Assembly (NCBI RefSeq): GCF_000473325.1
Contig: NZ_KI421514.1
Coordinates: forward strand, 252,340-316,339
Length of the DNA: 64,000 bases
Source: Leisingera caerulea DSM 24564
GTDB taxonomy: Bacteria > Pseudomonadota > Alphaproteobacteria > Rhodobacterales > Rhodobacteraceae
Reading direction: 5' to 3'
The notes beneath the pieces are model-generated. The model made no database searches and had not been told where the DNA came from. It saw only the letters and a list, made by a program, of their open reading frames with translations. Position 1 is the stretch's first letter. Each line of letters starts with the position of its first letter. A program made the translations under genes and the position numbers. Of this stretch, positions 52,903-61,212 are shown piece after piece.

Positions 52903-54861
52903 ATGGCCGACGACCTCCTCAGCACGCCTGCAGCCGATACCTATGACGCCTCCTCCATCGAGGTTCTGGAAGGCCTCGAACCGGTCCGCCAGCGCCCCGG
53001 CATGTATATCGGCGGCACCGATGAGCGCGCGCTGCACCACATGGTGGCAGAGATCCTCGACAACTCCATGGACGAGGCCGTCGCGGGCCACGCCAACCGC
53101 ATCGAGGTGACACTGCACGCGGACTATTCCGTCACCATCTCCGACAACGGCCGCGGCATCCCGATCGACCCGCACCCCAAGTTCCCCGACAAATCCGCGC
53201 TGGAGGTGATCCTCTGCACCCTGCACGCGGGCGGCAAGTTCTCCGGCAAGGCCTACCAGACCTCCGGCGGCCTGCACGGCGTCGGCTCCTCTGTGGTGAA
53301 CGCGCTGTCGGACTCGATGGTCGTGCAAGTTGCCAAGAACAAGGAACTGTTCGAACAGCGCTTTTCCCGCGGCCTGCCGCTTGGCCCGGTTGAGAAGATC
53401 GGCGCCGCCCCCAACAAGCGCGGCACCTTCGTGACCTTCCACGCCGATGAGCAGATCTTCGGCTCCCACCGCTTCAAGCCCAAGCGCCTGTTCACCCTGG
53501 TGCGCTCCAAGGCGTATCTGTTCTCCGGCGTCGAAATCCGCTGGAAATCCGAAATCGACGACAATGAGACCCCGACCGAGGCCACCTTCCACTTCCCCGG
53601 CGGCCTCAAGGACTACCTGACAGAGGTGCTTGGCAAATCCTCCGTCTACGCAGAGGCGCCCTTTGCCGGCAAGGTGGAGTTCCGCGAGAAATTCAACGCG
53701 CCGGGCTATGTCGAATGGGCGATCAACTGGACGCCTTCGCGCGACGGTTTCACCCAGTCCTACTGCAACACCGTCCCCACGCCCGAGGGCGGCACCCATG
53801 TGGCGGGCTTCTGGGCCGCGATTCTCAAGGGCATCAAGGCCTATGGCGAGCTGGTGGGCAACAAGAAGGCCGGCAATATCACCCGCGACGACCTGATGAC
53901 GGGCGGCTGCGCGCTGGTGTCCTGCTTCATCGCCGACCCGGCATTCGTCGGCCAGACCAAGGACCGCCTGTCGACCGAGGCCGCCAACAAGATGGTGGAA
54001 AACTCGGTCCGCGACCATTTCGACAACTGGCTCGCCGCCGACACCAAATCCGCGGGCGCCATCCTCGACTTCCTGATCCTGCGCGCCGAGGAACGCCTGC
54101 GCCGCAAGCAGGAGAAAGAGACCCAGCGCAAGTCCGCCACCAAGAAGCTGCGCCTGCCCGGCAAGCTCACCGACTGCACCGCCAAGAACCGCGCCGGCAC
54201 CGAACTGTTCATCGTCGAGGGCGACTCCGCGGGCGGCTCCGGCAAGGGCGCGCGCAACCGCGAAAACCAGGCGCTGCTGCCCCTCAAGGGCAAGATCCTG
54301 AACGTCCTTGGCGCGGCCTCCAATAAACTGGGTTCAAACGCCGAAATCAACGACCTCTGCGAGGCGCTTGGCGTCGGCCTCGGCACCAAGTTCAACCTCG
54401 ACGATCTGCGTTATGACAAGATCATCATCATGACCGACGCGGACGTCGACGGCGCCCATATCGCCTCGCTGCTGATGACCTTCTTCTTCACCCAGATGCG
54501 CCCGCTGATCGACAACGGCCACCTCTACCTCGCCTGCCCGCCGCTTTTCCGCCTGACCCAGGGCGCGCGCCGCGTCTACTGCCTGGACGAGGCCGAGCGC
54601 GACCACTGGCTGGAAAAGGGCCTGGGCGGCAAGGGCAAGATCGACGTCTCCCGCTTCAAGGGTCTTGGCGAAATGGACGCCAAGGACCTGAAGGAGACCA
54701 CGATGGACCCCAAGACCCGCAAGCTGATCCGCGTCACCATCGACGAGGACGAGCCCGGCGAGACCGGCGACCTGGTCGAGCGCCTGATGGGCAAGAAACC
54801 CGAGCTCCGCTTCCAGTATATCCAGGAAAACGCGAAGTTCGTGGAGGAGCTGGATGTTTGA
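52903..54861 (+). CDS. parE: DNA topoisomerase IV subunit B
   Basis: A 652-residue type IIA topoisomerase ATPase subunit. The GHKL domain includes VRQRPGMYIGGTDERALHHM, EILDNSMDEAVAG, SDNGRGIPIDPHPKFPDKSA and GGLHGVGSSVVNALSD. The TOPRIM domain has LFIVEGDSAGGSGKGARNRE and IIMTDADVDGAH with its metal aspartates. The PHPKFPDKSALEVILCTLHA insertion and length distinguish ParE from GyrB. It relaxes and decatenates DNA with ParC, which is not in the window. The stop codon overlaps the TTG start of the next gene (TTGA). Confidence 0.97.
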   Translation: MADDLLSTPAADTYDASSIEVLEGLEPVRQRPGMYIGGTDERALHHMVAEILDNSMDEAVAGHANRIEVTLHADYSVTISDNGRGIPIDPHPKFPDKSALEVILCTLHAGGKFSGKAYQTSGGLHGVGSSVVNALSDSMVVQVAKNKELFEQRFSRGLPLGPVEKIGAAPNKRGTFVTFHADEQIFGSHRFKPKRLFTLVRSKAYLFSGVEIRWKSEIDDNETPTEATFHFPGGLKDYLTEVLGKSSVYAEAPFAGKVEFREKFNAPGYVEWAINWTPSRDGFTQSYCNTVPTPEGGTHVAGFWAAILKGIKAYGELVGNKKAGNITRDDLMTGGCALVSCFIADPAFVGQTKDRLSTEAANKMVENSVRDHFDNWLAADTKSAGAILDFLILRAEERLRRKQEKETQRKSATKKLRLPGKLTDCTAKNRAGTELFIVEGDSAGGSGKGARNRENQALLPLKGKILNVLGAASNKLGSNAEINDLCEALGVGLGTKFNLDDLRYDKIIIMTDADVDGAHIASLLMTFFFTQMRPLIDNGHLYLACPPLFRLTQGARRVYCLDEAERDHWLEKGLGGKGKIDVSRFKGLGEMDAKDLKETTMDPKTRKLIRVTIDEDEPGETGDLVERLMGKKPELRFQYIQENAKFVEELDV

Positions 54862-55649
54862 ATCTTAGAAAACTCGAACGGCTTCAGCAGACTCTTGAAG
54901 TTGACCAACATCGACTACCGCACTTTGCTTTTGTGGATGCTGACAACATGCACAAAAGCTTTTCGAGCTGGCTGGACAATTTCAAGGTCCCGTCAGAACA
55001 AAAGAAATACTTCTCTTTTCCCAAGCTTTTCACGGCTCACCGATTTGATCGAGTTTATTTTTATTCAGCTGTTGAGGACATGAACAACCTCCCAGACTGG
55101 CTGGAAGAGATACGATCTCAAGATGGCTTTGTTTTGAAGCTAGGAACGCTCACAAAGAAAGGTAAGCAAATCAAACAAGAGGGTGTTGACGTCAAACTGG
55201 CGATTGACGCAACAAGATTTGCTTACACTTCGACAATGCGCTCTTGCACTCTATTCGGTGCGGACGGCGACTTTATCCCTTTAGTTGAGGCTGTCAGCGA
55301 CGCCGGCTGCAAAGTCAACATTGTCTCTTTCAATGACCCGAAGAAAGGCAGAGTTGCACCATTACTACAAGCCGAGGCTGATACTTACACGAGAATAAAC
55401 GGCCCTTGGCTATATTTTGCCAACACGTTTTCGTCTTCAGTCAATCAGCGCATGGAACGTTACCACGATTTCCGGCGATGCCCTGAAAAAACTTTCGAGT
55501 TTGTTCACGATCAGAAAATTGAAATCGCAAGACTGGGCGGCGAATATGTTGCCCAGATAGGACCAGACGCTCCAAGTAGTATGTATGGGGCCAGCAATAT
55601 CGAACAGTTAATCACTTGGGTAAAAATGCACTACGCTCCTAGAGGGTAA
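54858..55649 (+). CDS. NYN/PIN-like domain protein, low GC, overlapping parE
   Basis: A 263-residue protein of the NYN (LabA/DUF88-like) PIN-related nuclease family. Conserved acidic positions are readable: Asp27 and Asp29 in FVDADNMHKS, Asp111 and Asp117 in GVDVKLAIDATR, and Asp136/Asp138 in GADGDFIPLVE. Such domains are predicted metal-dependent RNases. Codon use is A/T-rich, unlike neighbours, which points to horizontal acquisition. The likely start is TTG at 54858, sharing bases with the parE stop, so it may be coupled to parE translation. The C-terminal 70 residues are unrecognised. Confidence 0.78.
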   Translation: MNLRKLERLQQTLEVDQHRLPHFAFVDADNMHKSFSSWLDNFKVPSEQKKYFSFPKLFTAHRFDRVYFYSAVEDMNNLPDWLEEIRSQDGFVLKLGTLTKKGKQIKQEGVDVKLAIDATRFAYTSTMRSCTLFGADGDFIPLVEAVSDAGCKVNIVSFNDPKKGRVAPLLQAEADTYTRINGPWLYFANTFSSSVNQRMERYHDFRRCPEKTFEFVHDQKIEIARLGGEYVAQIGPDAPSSMYGASNIEQLITWVKMHYAPRG

Positions 55650-55756
55650 CAGTAAAATCTTACTTTCGCTCACTCAAAACCCGGTTCACACTTATTTTGC
55701 GTTTGATACTATTTTCAATCTCGTAGCACGCTTTCTTGCCACCCTCCAGTGACTCA

Positions 55757-55800
55757 AGGCCCGCGCCTGACCTTGGGAGGGCGCGAAGCGCCTTCCCGGG
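55757..55800 (+). repeat. Truncated copy of the palindromic element
   Basis: AAGGCCCGCGCCTGACCTTG is followed by the GGGAGGGCGCGAAGCGCCTT core, but the right arm is replaced by other sequence. Confidence 0.6.
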
Positions 55801-55819
55801 GGGAGTGAAGGCCGTCTCG

Positions 55820-55863
55820 GAAACGCTCCGGGGGAGCGTTTCAGGCCTGAACGGGCGGAGCCC
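55820..55863 (+). repeat. Variant hairpin with the GACGGGCGGAGCCC-type flank
   Basis: GAAACGCTCC (55820-55829) and GGAGCGTTTC (55833-55842) pair perfectly around GGG. ACGGGCGGAGCCC follows at 55851-55863, as it does beside the hairpin near 50530. The stem sequence differs but pairing is kept. Confidence 0.65.
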
Positions 55864-55898
55864 AAGGCGCGTTTTCCTGCACAGGTCATGCACCACAA

Positions 55899-55961
55899 GG
55901 CCCGCGCCTGACCTTGGGGAGGCGTGAAGCGCCTTCCCGGGGGGAAGGTCAGGCGCGGGCC
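55899..55961. repeat. 63-base palindromic element, right copy
   Basis: GGCCCGCGCCTGACCTT (55899-55915) and AAGGTCAGGCGCGGGCC (55945-55961) are perfect 17-base inverted arms enclosing an inner GGGAGGCG/CGCCTTCCC stem. It is the inverted partner of 50640-50702. Confidence 0.85.
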
Positions 55962-56028
55962 GTGCCGCTGCGCACCACGCCCCAAAGGCACACACCGCCA
56001 CCGTCACGTTCCAAAGCACCGGCACCAG

Positions 56029-56099
56029 CGAAGGGCTCCGCCCGTCCACGTCTCAAACAGTCCCCGGACTGTTTGTCCCTGTGGGAACCGGCGTGAACT
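56029..56099 (+). repeat. Inverted partner of the repeat at 50499-50570
   Basis: About 90 percent identical on the plus strand to the reverse complement of 50499-50570. A perfect stem AAACAGTCC (56055-56063) / GGACTGTTT (56066-56074) is conserved. Confidence 0.75.
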
Positions 56100-56169
56100 C
56101 CCGAAGGTAAGGCCACACACAGGCCCTACCGCTGCGCGCCACGCCCCAAGGGGGCACACCGCGCCCCTA

Positions 56170-56197
56170 TTCACCTTTGCAAAATACTCCCGCCGGA
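56170..56197 (+). repeat. Copy 4 of the TTCATCT..AAATA intergenic element
   Basis: Reads TTCACCTTTGCAAAATACTC then CCGCCGGAGG. It is the least exact TTCATCT (TTCACCT) but keeps the spacing. Confidence 0.5.
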
Positions 56198-56409
56198 GGC
56201 ATCCCACGATAGGTCTGCACCTGCCTGGGCGGGCGCGAATGCGCCTGTCCGTTTTGCCGGAGGCAAACCTCCGGTTTGACGGGCAGGCAGGCGCAGACCG
56301 GGCCGCAAGCGACCCGGTCAAGACGGCTCGCACCCGTTGCGCCAAACCCCAATCCACCGCACGCCCCGCTTGCGCGCCCTTAACCCCGCTCTGCCATACT
56401 CCAATGCGT

Positions 56410-56545
56410 CGCGACACCGGTGCGGGCTGACACCCCGCACCACCAGGAGATACGGGAACCCCCAAGACCACATCTTCATCGGGTGCAGGGGGTCTCCGCA
56501 AAACGAGAGCTTTCGAGCGGACATGGGGGCTTGCGACCCCCGCCG
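56410..56545. other. Candidate structured RNA or leader
   Basis: Three stems lie in order: GGTGCGGG/CCCGCACC (56419-56441); GGAGA plus CCCCC pairing with GGGGG plus TCTCC (56446-56497) around a 24-base loop; and GGGGG/CCCCC (56525-56541) with loop CTTGCGA. The region is 220 bases before the next plus-strand ATG. It could be a non-coding RNA or leader; strand is unclear. Confidence 0.35.
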
Positions 56546-56764
56546 GCCCTCCGCCATCTGGCGGCGCCGCCACCTCTTAACCGGCCAGCACGACACGGCC
56601 AAGCAGCATAACGGCCCACCGGCCCCAGACAGCCAGCCACCGGACAGGGATGCCCTCCCGCCCGGCCGAACCCGCGCATCCGGTGACAGCTTCGTGAGGG
56701 CTGTTGCCTGAAACCCCTGTCCGTTCCTAAGGTTAGGCCAGGCATTCACAGCACGGGAACGGTC

Positions 56765-57526
56765 ATGAGCTTCATCGCGGACAACCAGCTGCCCCTGCTG
56801 ATCCTGTTCTTCCTCACCGGCCTCATCGGCACCGCCTTTCTGTTCCGCAAACCCGCAGGCCACCGCGCCTGGAAACTGGCGGACCTCGTCTGGGTGGTCT
56901 TGGGCGGCTTCGGCGCGCTGGTGGCGGTGATCTCCGGCATTTACGCCGCCGACAGCTCCAAGCTCGAACGCCAGATCGACATCGCCTATGCCGCCACCGC
57001 GGCCTTCGACCGTGACGCCGCCCGCTTCCGCCTGCGCTTCTGCGACCCCGCCTATGACGCCGACATCGCGGTGCTGTGCGAAAAGGTCGAATTCCTGTCG
57101 GCTTCCACTGCGGGCAACGCCGAACTGCCGCTGTTCATCGCGGTCACCGATGAAGTCGCGCCCCTGCAGGGCCTCAGCTTCCTGTTCGGCAGCCGCAGCG
57201 GGATGGAGGAGATGTCGGAAATGGAAGCCCAGGCCAGCGCCTTTGACCCCGCGGCGTTTCTGGTTTTCACCTCGCTCGACGAACCCGCCCAGGCCGCGGT
57301 CGACAACATGCGCCGCAAGGTGCCCGCCATCGCCGGCGACTACCTGATCATCGCGCGGGCCTATGACGACCTCATCGCCCATGTGTCCAAGCTCAAGGAC
57401 GAGTGGGAATACCTGCAGGACAACGCCCATATCCTGGTCTTGCAGATCATCGCGCTGTGCCTGGTCAGCTTCGCCGCCCCCTTCCGCCTCGGCAAATCCA
57501 TTGTCGAGCTGCGCCGCCCCCGCTAA
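56765..57526 (+). CDS. Hypothetical membrane protein
   Basis: A 253-residue protein. N-terminal helices are LLILFFLTGLIGTAFLF and LVWVVLGGFGALVAVISGIY. A C-terminal helix is ILVLQIIALCLVSFAAP. Between them is a 150-residue soluble part, SSKLERQIDIAYAATAAFDR, possibly helical and periplasmic, with cysteines at CDPAYDADIAVLCEKVEF. I know no family for it. It lies 30 bases upstream of the glycosylase gene and may be co-transcribed. Confidence 0.6.
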   Translation: MSFIADNQLPLLILFFLTGLIGTAFLFRKPAGHRAWKLADLVWVVLGGFGALVAVISGIYAADSSKLERQIDIAYAATAAFDRDAARFRLRFCDPAYDADIAVLCEKVEFLSASTAGNAELPLFIAVTDEVAPLQGLSFLFGSRSGMEEMSEMEAQASAFDPAAFLVFTSLDEPAQAAVDNMRRKVPAIAGDYLIIARAYDDLIAHVSKLKDEWEYLQDNAHILVLQIIALCLVSFAAPFRLGKSIVELRRPR

Positions 57527-57556
57527 CCTGACCGGACCGCCAACAGGACCCCGCCC

Positions 57557-58213
57557 ATGCGCAGCTTTGACGAGATCCACGCCATTTCCGCAGACCGCCA
57601 CGGCGGGCCGGAGGCGCTGGAGGCAAAGCTCAGCAAACCCGATCCCGATGTGACGGAGCTGCCCGAGGACCGCTGGCTGTCCGTGATGACCAAATGCATC
57701 TTCCAGGCGGGCTTCAACTGGAAAGTGATCGAGGCGAAATGGGACGGCTTCGAGGAGGTCTTCCACGGCTTCGACCCCGGCGCCTGCGCCTTCATGAGCG
57801 AGGATGAATTCGACCGGATCCTCAGCGACACCCGCGTGGTCCGCAACGGCGCCAAACTGGCCACAGTGCGCGCAAACGCCGCCTTCCTGATGGAACTCCG
57901 CGACCAGGGCGGCGCAGGCCAGGTGCTGGGCGGCTGGCCCTCCGCCGACTACACCGGTCTTTTGGAGATGCTCAAGAAACGCGGCAGCCGTCTGGGCGGC
58001 AACACCGGCCAATACGCCATGCGCTTTGCCGGCCGCGACAGCTTCATCCTCAGCCAGGACGTCACCGCCCGGCTGATCGCCGAGGGTGTGATCGACAAGC
58101 CCGCCGCCTCCAAAACCGCGCTGAAAGCGGTGCAGGCGGCCTTCAACGAATGGATGCAGCAGTCGGGCCGCTCGCTCACCGAAATCAGCCGCGTGCTGGC
58201 GCTGAGCTGCTGA
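57557..58213 (+). CDS. DNA-3-methyladenine glycosylase I (Tag-like)
   Basis: A 218-residue member of the HhH-GPD/Tag superfamily that would remove 3-methyladenine from DNA. The segments LSVMTKCIFQAGFNWKVIEA and KLATVRANAAFLMELRDQGG align with Tag, and FEEVFHGFDP keeps its helical core. The zinc-binding cysteine/histidine set of classical Tag is not clear, so it is likely a Tag-like variant. ACAGGA precedes the ATG. Followed after 9 bases by a lipoprotein gene. Confidence 0.82.
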   Translation: MRSFDEIHAISADRHGGPEALEAKLSKPDPDVTELPEDRWLSVMTKCIFQAGFNWKVIEAKWDGFEEVFHGFDPGACAFMSEDEFDRILSDTRVVRNGAKLATVRANAAFLMELRDQGGAGQVLGGWPSADYTGLLEMLKKRGSRLGGNTGQYAMRFAGRDSFILSQDVTARLIAEGVIDKPAASKTALKAVQAAFNEWMQQSGRSLTEISRVLALSC

Positions 58214-58222
58214 GCTGAGGCG

Positions 58223-58909
58223 ATGCCCATGATCCGCTGCCTGCTCCTCGCGCTCCTGCTCCTCGCCGCCTGCGGCCGCCCGCTGACAGAGACAGAGCGC
58301 GCCTATCTGGGCACCCTGCACGGGACCAGCCTGAACCCGGACAGGGTCCGCGTCGTGGACGGCGCCCCCCTGGGGCCTGTCACCCTGCGCCGCACCCCGC
58401 GGCCCCGCGTCACCTGCCGCGAGCGCATCCTGCCCCCGGTCAGGGACGAGATCATCACCACCAAACCCGCCGCCGTCGCCCTGTTCAACCGGATCTTCTT
58501 CACCCGGGAGTGGTACGTGGACAACTACCTGCCGGAATACCCGCAGCGGCTGCACCTGGTGGAGGCGATGCTGCTGGCGCATGAGGCCACCCACGTCTGG
58601 CAATGGCAGAACCGCGGCCGCACAGGGTATTCCCCGCTGCGGGCAGCGGCAGAGCACGGCCCGGACCGCGACCCCTACCTGTTCGACCTGGAGGGGGAGG
58701 CCGACTACCTCGCCTACGGATTTGAACAGCAAGGCGCAATCATGGAGGAATACGTCTGCTGCCGCGCCCTGGCCCCGCAAGCCGCGCGCACCAGACGGCT
58801 GCACAGCATGCTGGCCGCCGCGATGCCGGTCAGCCCGCTGCCGCAAAGCCGCGAAAGCGATGTCTACCTGCCGTGGAAGGGGGCAGAGCTGGACGGCATC
58901 TGCAATTGA
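58223..58909 (+). CDS. Lipoprotein with HEXXH zinc metallopeptidase motif
   Basis: A 228-residue lipoprotein: lipobox LAAC with Cys17. The motif HEATH (His120, Glu121, His124) in LLAHEATHVWQWQN fits the zinc-dependent HEXXH centre, with Glu157 or Glu159 in DLEGEADYLAYG as the likely third ligand. No further peptidase domain is recognised, so substrate is unknown. CGRPLTETERAYLGTLHGTS is the mature start. Ten bases after the Tag-like stop, so an operon with it is likely. Confidence 0.8.
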   Translation: MPMIRCLLLALLLLAACGRPLTETERAYLGTLHGTSLNPDRVRVVDGAPLGPVTLRRTPRPRVTCRERILPPVRDEIITTKPAAVALFNRIFFTREWYVDNYLPEYPQRLHLVEAMLLAHEATHVWQWQNRGRTGYSPLRAAAEHGPDRDPYLFDLEGEADYLAYGFEQQGAIMEEYVCCRALAPQAARTRRLHSMLAAAMPVSPLPQSRESDVYLPWKGAELDGICN

Positions 58910-59061
58910 CCCGCCGTTTTCCGCCGCGGAAAACGGCTAAGACAATCGGTTTTTGTGGCCGGAATCCAGGCCGGATTCCGGCGCCGCGCCGCAACGTTGC
59001 ACTTGTCTTACCACCAGGGTTGCGGCCACAACTTTGCTGACACCCCTGCAGGAGCCGCACC

Positions 59062-59496
59062 ATGACCCAATACGCCCTCATCATGCTGGCCGCAGGCCTT
59101 GGCATCCCGGTGCTGGCGGCGCTGAACGCTGCGCTCGGCAAGCTGATCGGCTCCCCCGCCTCGGCCGCGGTGGTGCTGTTCCTGATCGCGCTGGTTGCCA
59201 CCATCCTTTATGCGCTGATCTCCGGCCCGCAGGCCCTGGCGCAAATCCCCGCCGCACCCAAGCACCTGCTGCTGGCCGGTGTGCTGGTGGCCTTCTACGT
59301 CTTGTCGATCACCCATGTGGCGCCGCATTTCGGCGTCGGCAACGCGGTGTTCTTCGTGCTGATCGGCCAGCTGATCTCCGCCGCCGCCATCGACCATTTC
59401 GGCTGGTTCGGCGCCCAGGTCAGCCCGCTGACGCTCACCCGCGCCGCAGGCATTTCGGTGATGGCGCTGGGGGTCTGGATCACCCAGATGGCCTAA
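59062..59496 (+). CDS. YdcZ (DUF606) family DMT transporter
   Basis: A 144-residue, four- or five-helix membrane protein. Helices are visible at 5-25, 35-55, 70-90, 93-110 and 125-143. [20 protein letters not shown] and [20 protein letters not shown], then [20 protein letters not shown] are the duplicated small-transporter pattern. This half-length DMT may dimerise. CAGGAG precedes the ATG. The stop overlaps the convergent PhnA-type gene by four bases. Substrate unknown. Confidence 0.87.
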   Translation: MTQYALIMLAAGLGIPVLAALNAALGKLIGSPASAAVVLFLIALVATILYALISGPQALAQIPAAPKHLLLAGVLVAFYVLSITHVAPHFGVGNAVFFVLIGQLISAAAIDHFGWFGAQVSPLTLTRAAGISVMALGVWITQMA

Positions 59497-59834
59497 CCGG
59501 ACACTTTCTTCACGAACTGCGATTTCAGCCCGATCGGCCCCACCCCCGGCACCTTGCAGTCAATGTCGTGATCGCCGTCCACCAGCCGGATGCCGCGCAC
59601 CTTGGTGCCGACCTTGATGACCGAGGACGTGCCCTTCAGCTTCAGATCCTTGATCACCGTCACGGTGTCGCCGTCCGCCAGCACATTGCCAACGCTGTCG
59701 CGCACCTCCTTGGCCTCGCCCGCGGCCTCCCCGGCCGCCCATTCATGGGCGCATTCGGGGCAGATCAGCAGGGCATCCACCTGATAGGTATAGGCAGAGG
59801 AACATTCGGGGCACGGCGGCAAGGTATCAGTCAT
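59493..59834 (-). CDS. yjdM: PhnA/YjdM-type zinc ribbon protein
   Basis: A 113-residue protein. The N-terminal zinc ribbon [14 protein letters not shown] and [10 protein letters not shown] provides four cysteines. The C terminus [17 protein letters not shown] is the invariant YjdM/PhnA end. Despite the old name alkylphosphonate uptake protein, no phosphonate role is proven. Start placed at the ATG at 59834. Overlaps convergently with the YdcZ gene. Confidence 0.9.
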   Translation of the reverse strand: MTDTLPPCPECSSAYTYQVDALLICPECAHEWAAGEAAGEAKEVRDSVGNVLADGDTVTVIKDLKLKGTSSVIKVGTKVRGIRLVDGDHDIDCKVPGVGPIGLKSQFVKKVSG

Positions 59835-59931
59835 GCCCCGCCAATAGCCCGGAACCCGGCGCAAGGCCAGAGACAGATCCGCCCGGGCCCGCCTGTGCTA
59901 GACTGCCCCGGACCAGCGGAGGGCCAGGATC

Positions 59932-60753
59932 ATGACCGGCGGTGTGAAAAAACATTACAGCGGCAGCGGCAGCCTGGCGGACCGGATCGCCGGTGCGCTG
60001 CGCGCCAAGGGGCTGGAGCCCTCAAGCCTCACGCCCGCCGATTTCGAGGCGGTGGATGAATTCCACTTCCGCGGCCGGGCCGCAACTCTGGAACTGGCTT
60101 CACTCATGCAGCTGACAGCGTCGTCCAAGGTGCTCGACATCGGCGCAGGGCTTGGCGGCGTTGCACGGACCCTTGCGGAAACAGCCGGCTGCCATGTCAC
60201 TGGCATCGACCTGACGCCAGAACTGTGCGCAGCGGCGGCAGAGATTTCCGGCTGGCTTGGCATGTCAGATCAAACGGAGTTTGTTCAAGGCGACGCAACA
60301 AGCCTGCCGTTTGCGGACGGTGCCTTTGATGCCGCCATCACGGCGCACGCGGCCATGAACATCCCCCGCAAAGACCGGATGTATACTGAGGCGCGGCGGG
60401 TTTTGCGGCCGGGCGGGAGTTTTGTTGCCTATGATATTCTGCAGGGCGAAGGCGGGGCCATGCTGTACCCCGCGCCTTGGGCGGCGGAGCCGTCAATCAG
60501 CCACTTGGCCACCCCGCAGGAGATGCGAACCCTGTTGCAGGGGGCCGGGTTCACACTGCTGAAAACCATCGATTCAACACATGACAGCCTGCGCTGGCTG
60601 GAGCAGCGGACCGCAAGCGGCGGTACCGCGGAGGCGGTGCCGGTTACCGCCAAGCTGCTGTTCGGCACCAGCTACAGGGAGATGGTTCAAAACCAGCTGC
60701 GCGCCCTTCGCGAGCGGCGGATGCTGACCTGCAGCTTCCTCTGCGCGGCTTAG
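59932..60753 (+). CDS. SAM-dependent methyltransferase
   Basis: A 273-residue class I methyltransferase. VLDIGAGLGGVARTLAETAG is motif I with the SAM-binding glycines, followed by VTGIDLTPELCAAAAEISGW and GDATSLPFADGAFDAAITAH. The preceding DEFHFRGRAATLELASLMQL is close to sarcosine/dimethylglycine-type N-methyltransferases or UbiE-like enzymes, but the acceptor is not decided. Ends four bases into the convergent bactofilin gene. Confidence 0.88.
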   Translation: MTGGVKKHYSGSGSLADRIAGALRAKGLEPSSLTPADFEAVDEFHFRGRAATLELASLMQLTASSKVLDIGAGLGGVARTLAETAGCHVTGIDLTPELCAAAAEISGWLGMSDQTEFVQGDATSLPFADGAFDAAITAHAAMNIPRKDRMYTEARRVLRPGGSFVAYDILQGEGGAMLYPAPWAAEPSISHLATPQEMRTLLQGAGFTLLKTIDSTHDSLRWLEQRTASGGTAEAVPVTAKLLFGTSYREMVQNQLRALRERRMLTCSFLCAA

Positions 60754-61073
60754 GAGGCCGACTTGCCGCTGACCTTGATATTGCCCTGCAGCTGGGCGCC
60801 GCTTTCGGTCGACATGCTTTGCGCCGACACATCCGCCTGCACCTGAGAGCTGGCCGCCAGCTGCAGGTCCTCGCATTGGATCTTGCCGCTGTAGATGCCC
60901 TCCACGGTGACAGACTTGGCGCTCAGCGCACCATCCACGGTGCCGCCTTCCAGCACCGTCACCGCCTGCGCCGACACATCCCCCACGACGCGGCCGCGGA
61001 CCTCGACGCTGCCTTTGCTGGAGGTGATATTGCCTTCGACCGTCACATCTTTTTCGATTACCGAATTCACCAC
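60750..61073 (-). CDS. bacA: Bactofilin
   Basis: A 107-residue polymer-forming cytoskeletal protein. The repeated beta-helical text EKDVTVEGNITSSKGSVEVR, GDVSAQAVTVLEGGTVDGAL and SAKSVTVEGIYSGKIQCEDL forms the right-handed beta-helix core. Bactofilins assemble filaments at membranes and place enzymes for cell shape or division. The start is a GTG at 61073. No peptidoglycan gene is adjacent, unlike some bactofilin operons. Confidence 0.92.
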   Translation of the reverse strand: MVNSVIEKDVTVEGNITSSKGSVEVRGRVVGDVSAQAVTVLEGGTVDGALSAKSVTVEGIYSGKIQCEDLQLAASSQVQADVSAQSMSTESGAQLQGNIKVSGKSAS

Positions 61074-61212
61074 GTCTCAGCCCTTTCTGCGCATCCCCGG
61101 ACAGCCTAGCCCGCCGGGGCCAATTTGAACAGCAGATAGCAAACTGCCGCCCCGGGGCCAAAGCCGCCCCGCCCTGGCAGGCAAGGTTCCGCCGCCCCGC
61201 CCTGCTGCGGGT

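Larger units (their letters stand above)
55650..56764. other. 1.1-kb gene-free, hairpin-rich stretch
   Basis: No credible coding ORF is present; the long minus-strand frame here is low-complexity and continues antisense through three real genes. The stretch contains palindromic repeats (55750-55970), the inverted 72-base repeat copy (56029-56099), an intergenic element copy (56170), and several stems at 56241-56319 and 56419-56541. The hairpin array at 56241-56294 has arms GCGCCTG/CAGGCGC around an inner CCGGAGG-CAAA-CCTCCGG stem. Confidence 0.75.

Noticed and set aside
52744..54018. 424-residue minus-strand open frame
   Set aside because: Antisense of parE with glycine/valine-rich, non-family translation.
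56410..56545. RNase P, tmRNA or signal recognition particle RNA in the gap
   Set aside because: The conserved motifs of these RNAs as I remember them are absent; only unnamed stems are present.
56318..58846. 842-residue open frame on the minus strand
   Set aside because: It runs antisense through the membrane-protein, Tag-like and HEXXH lipoprotein genes; the translation is low-complexity and matches no family.
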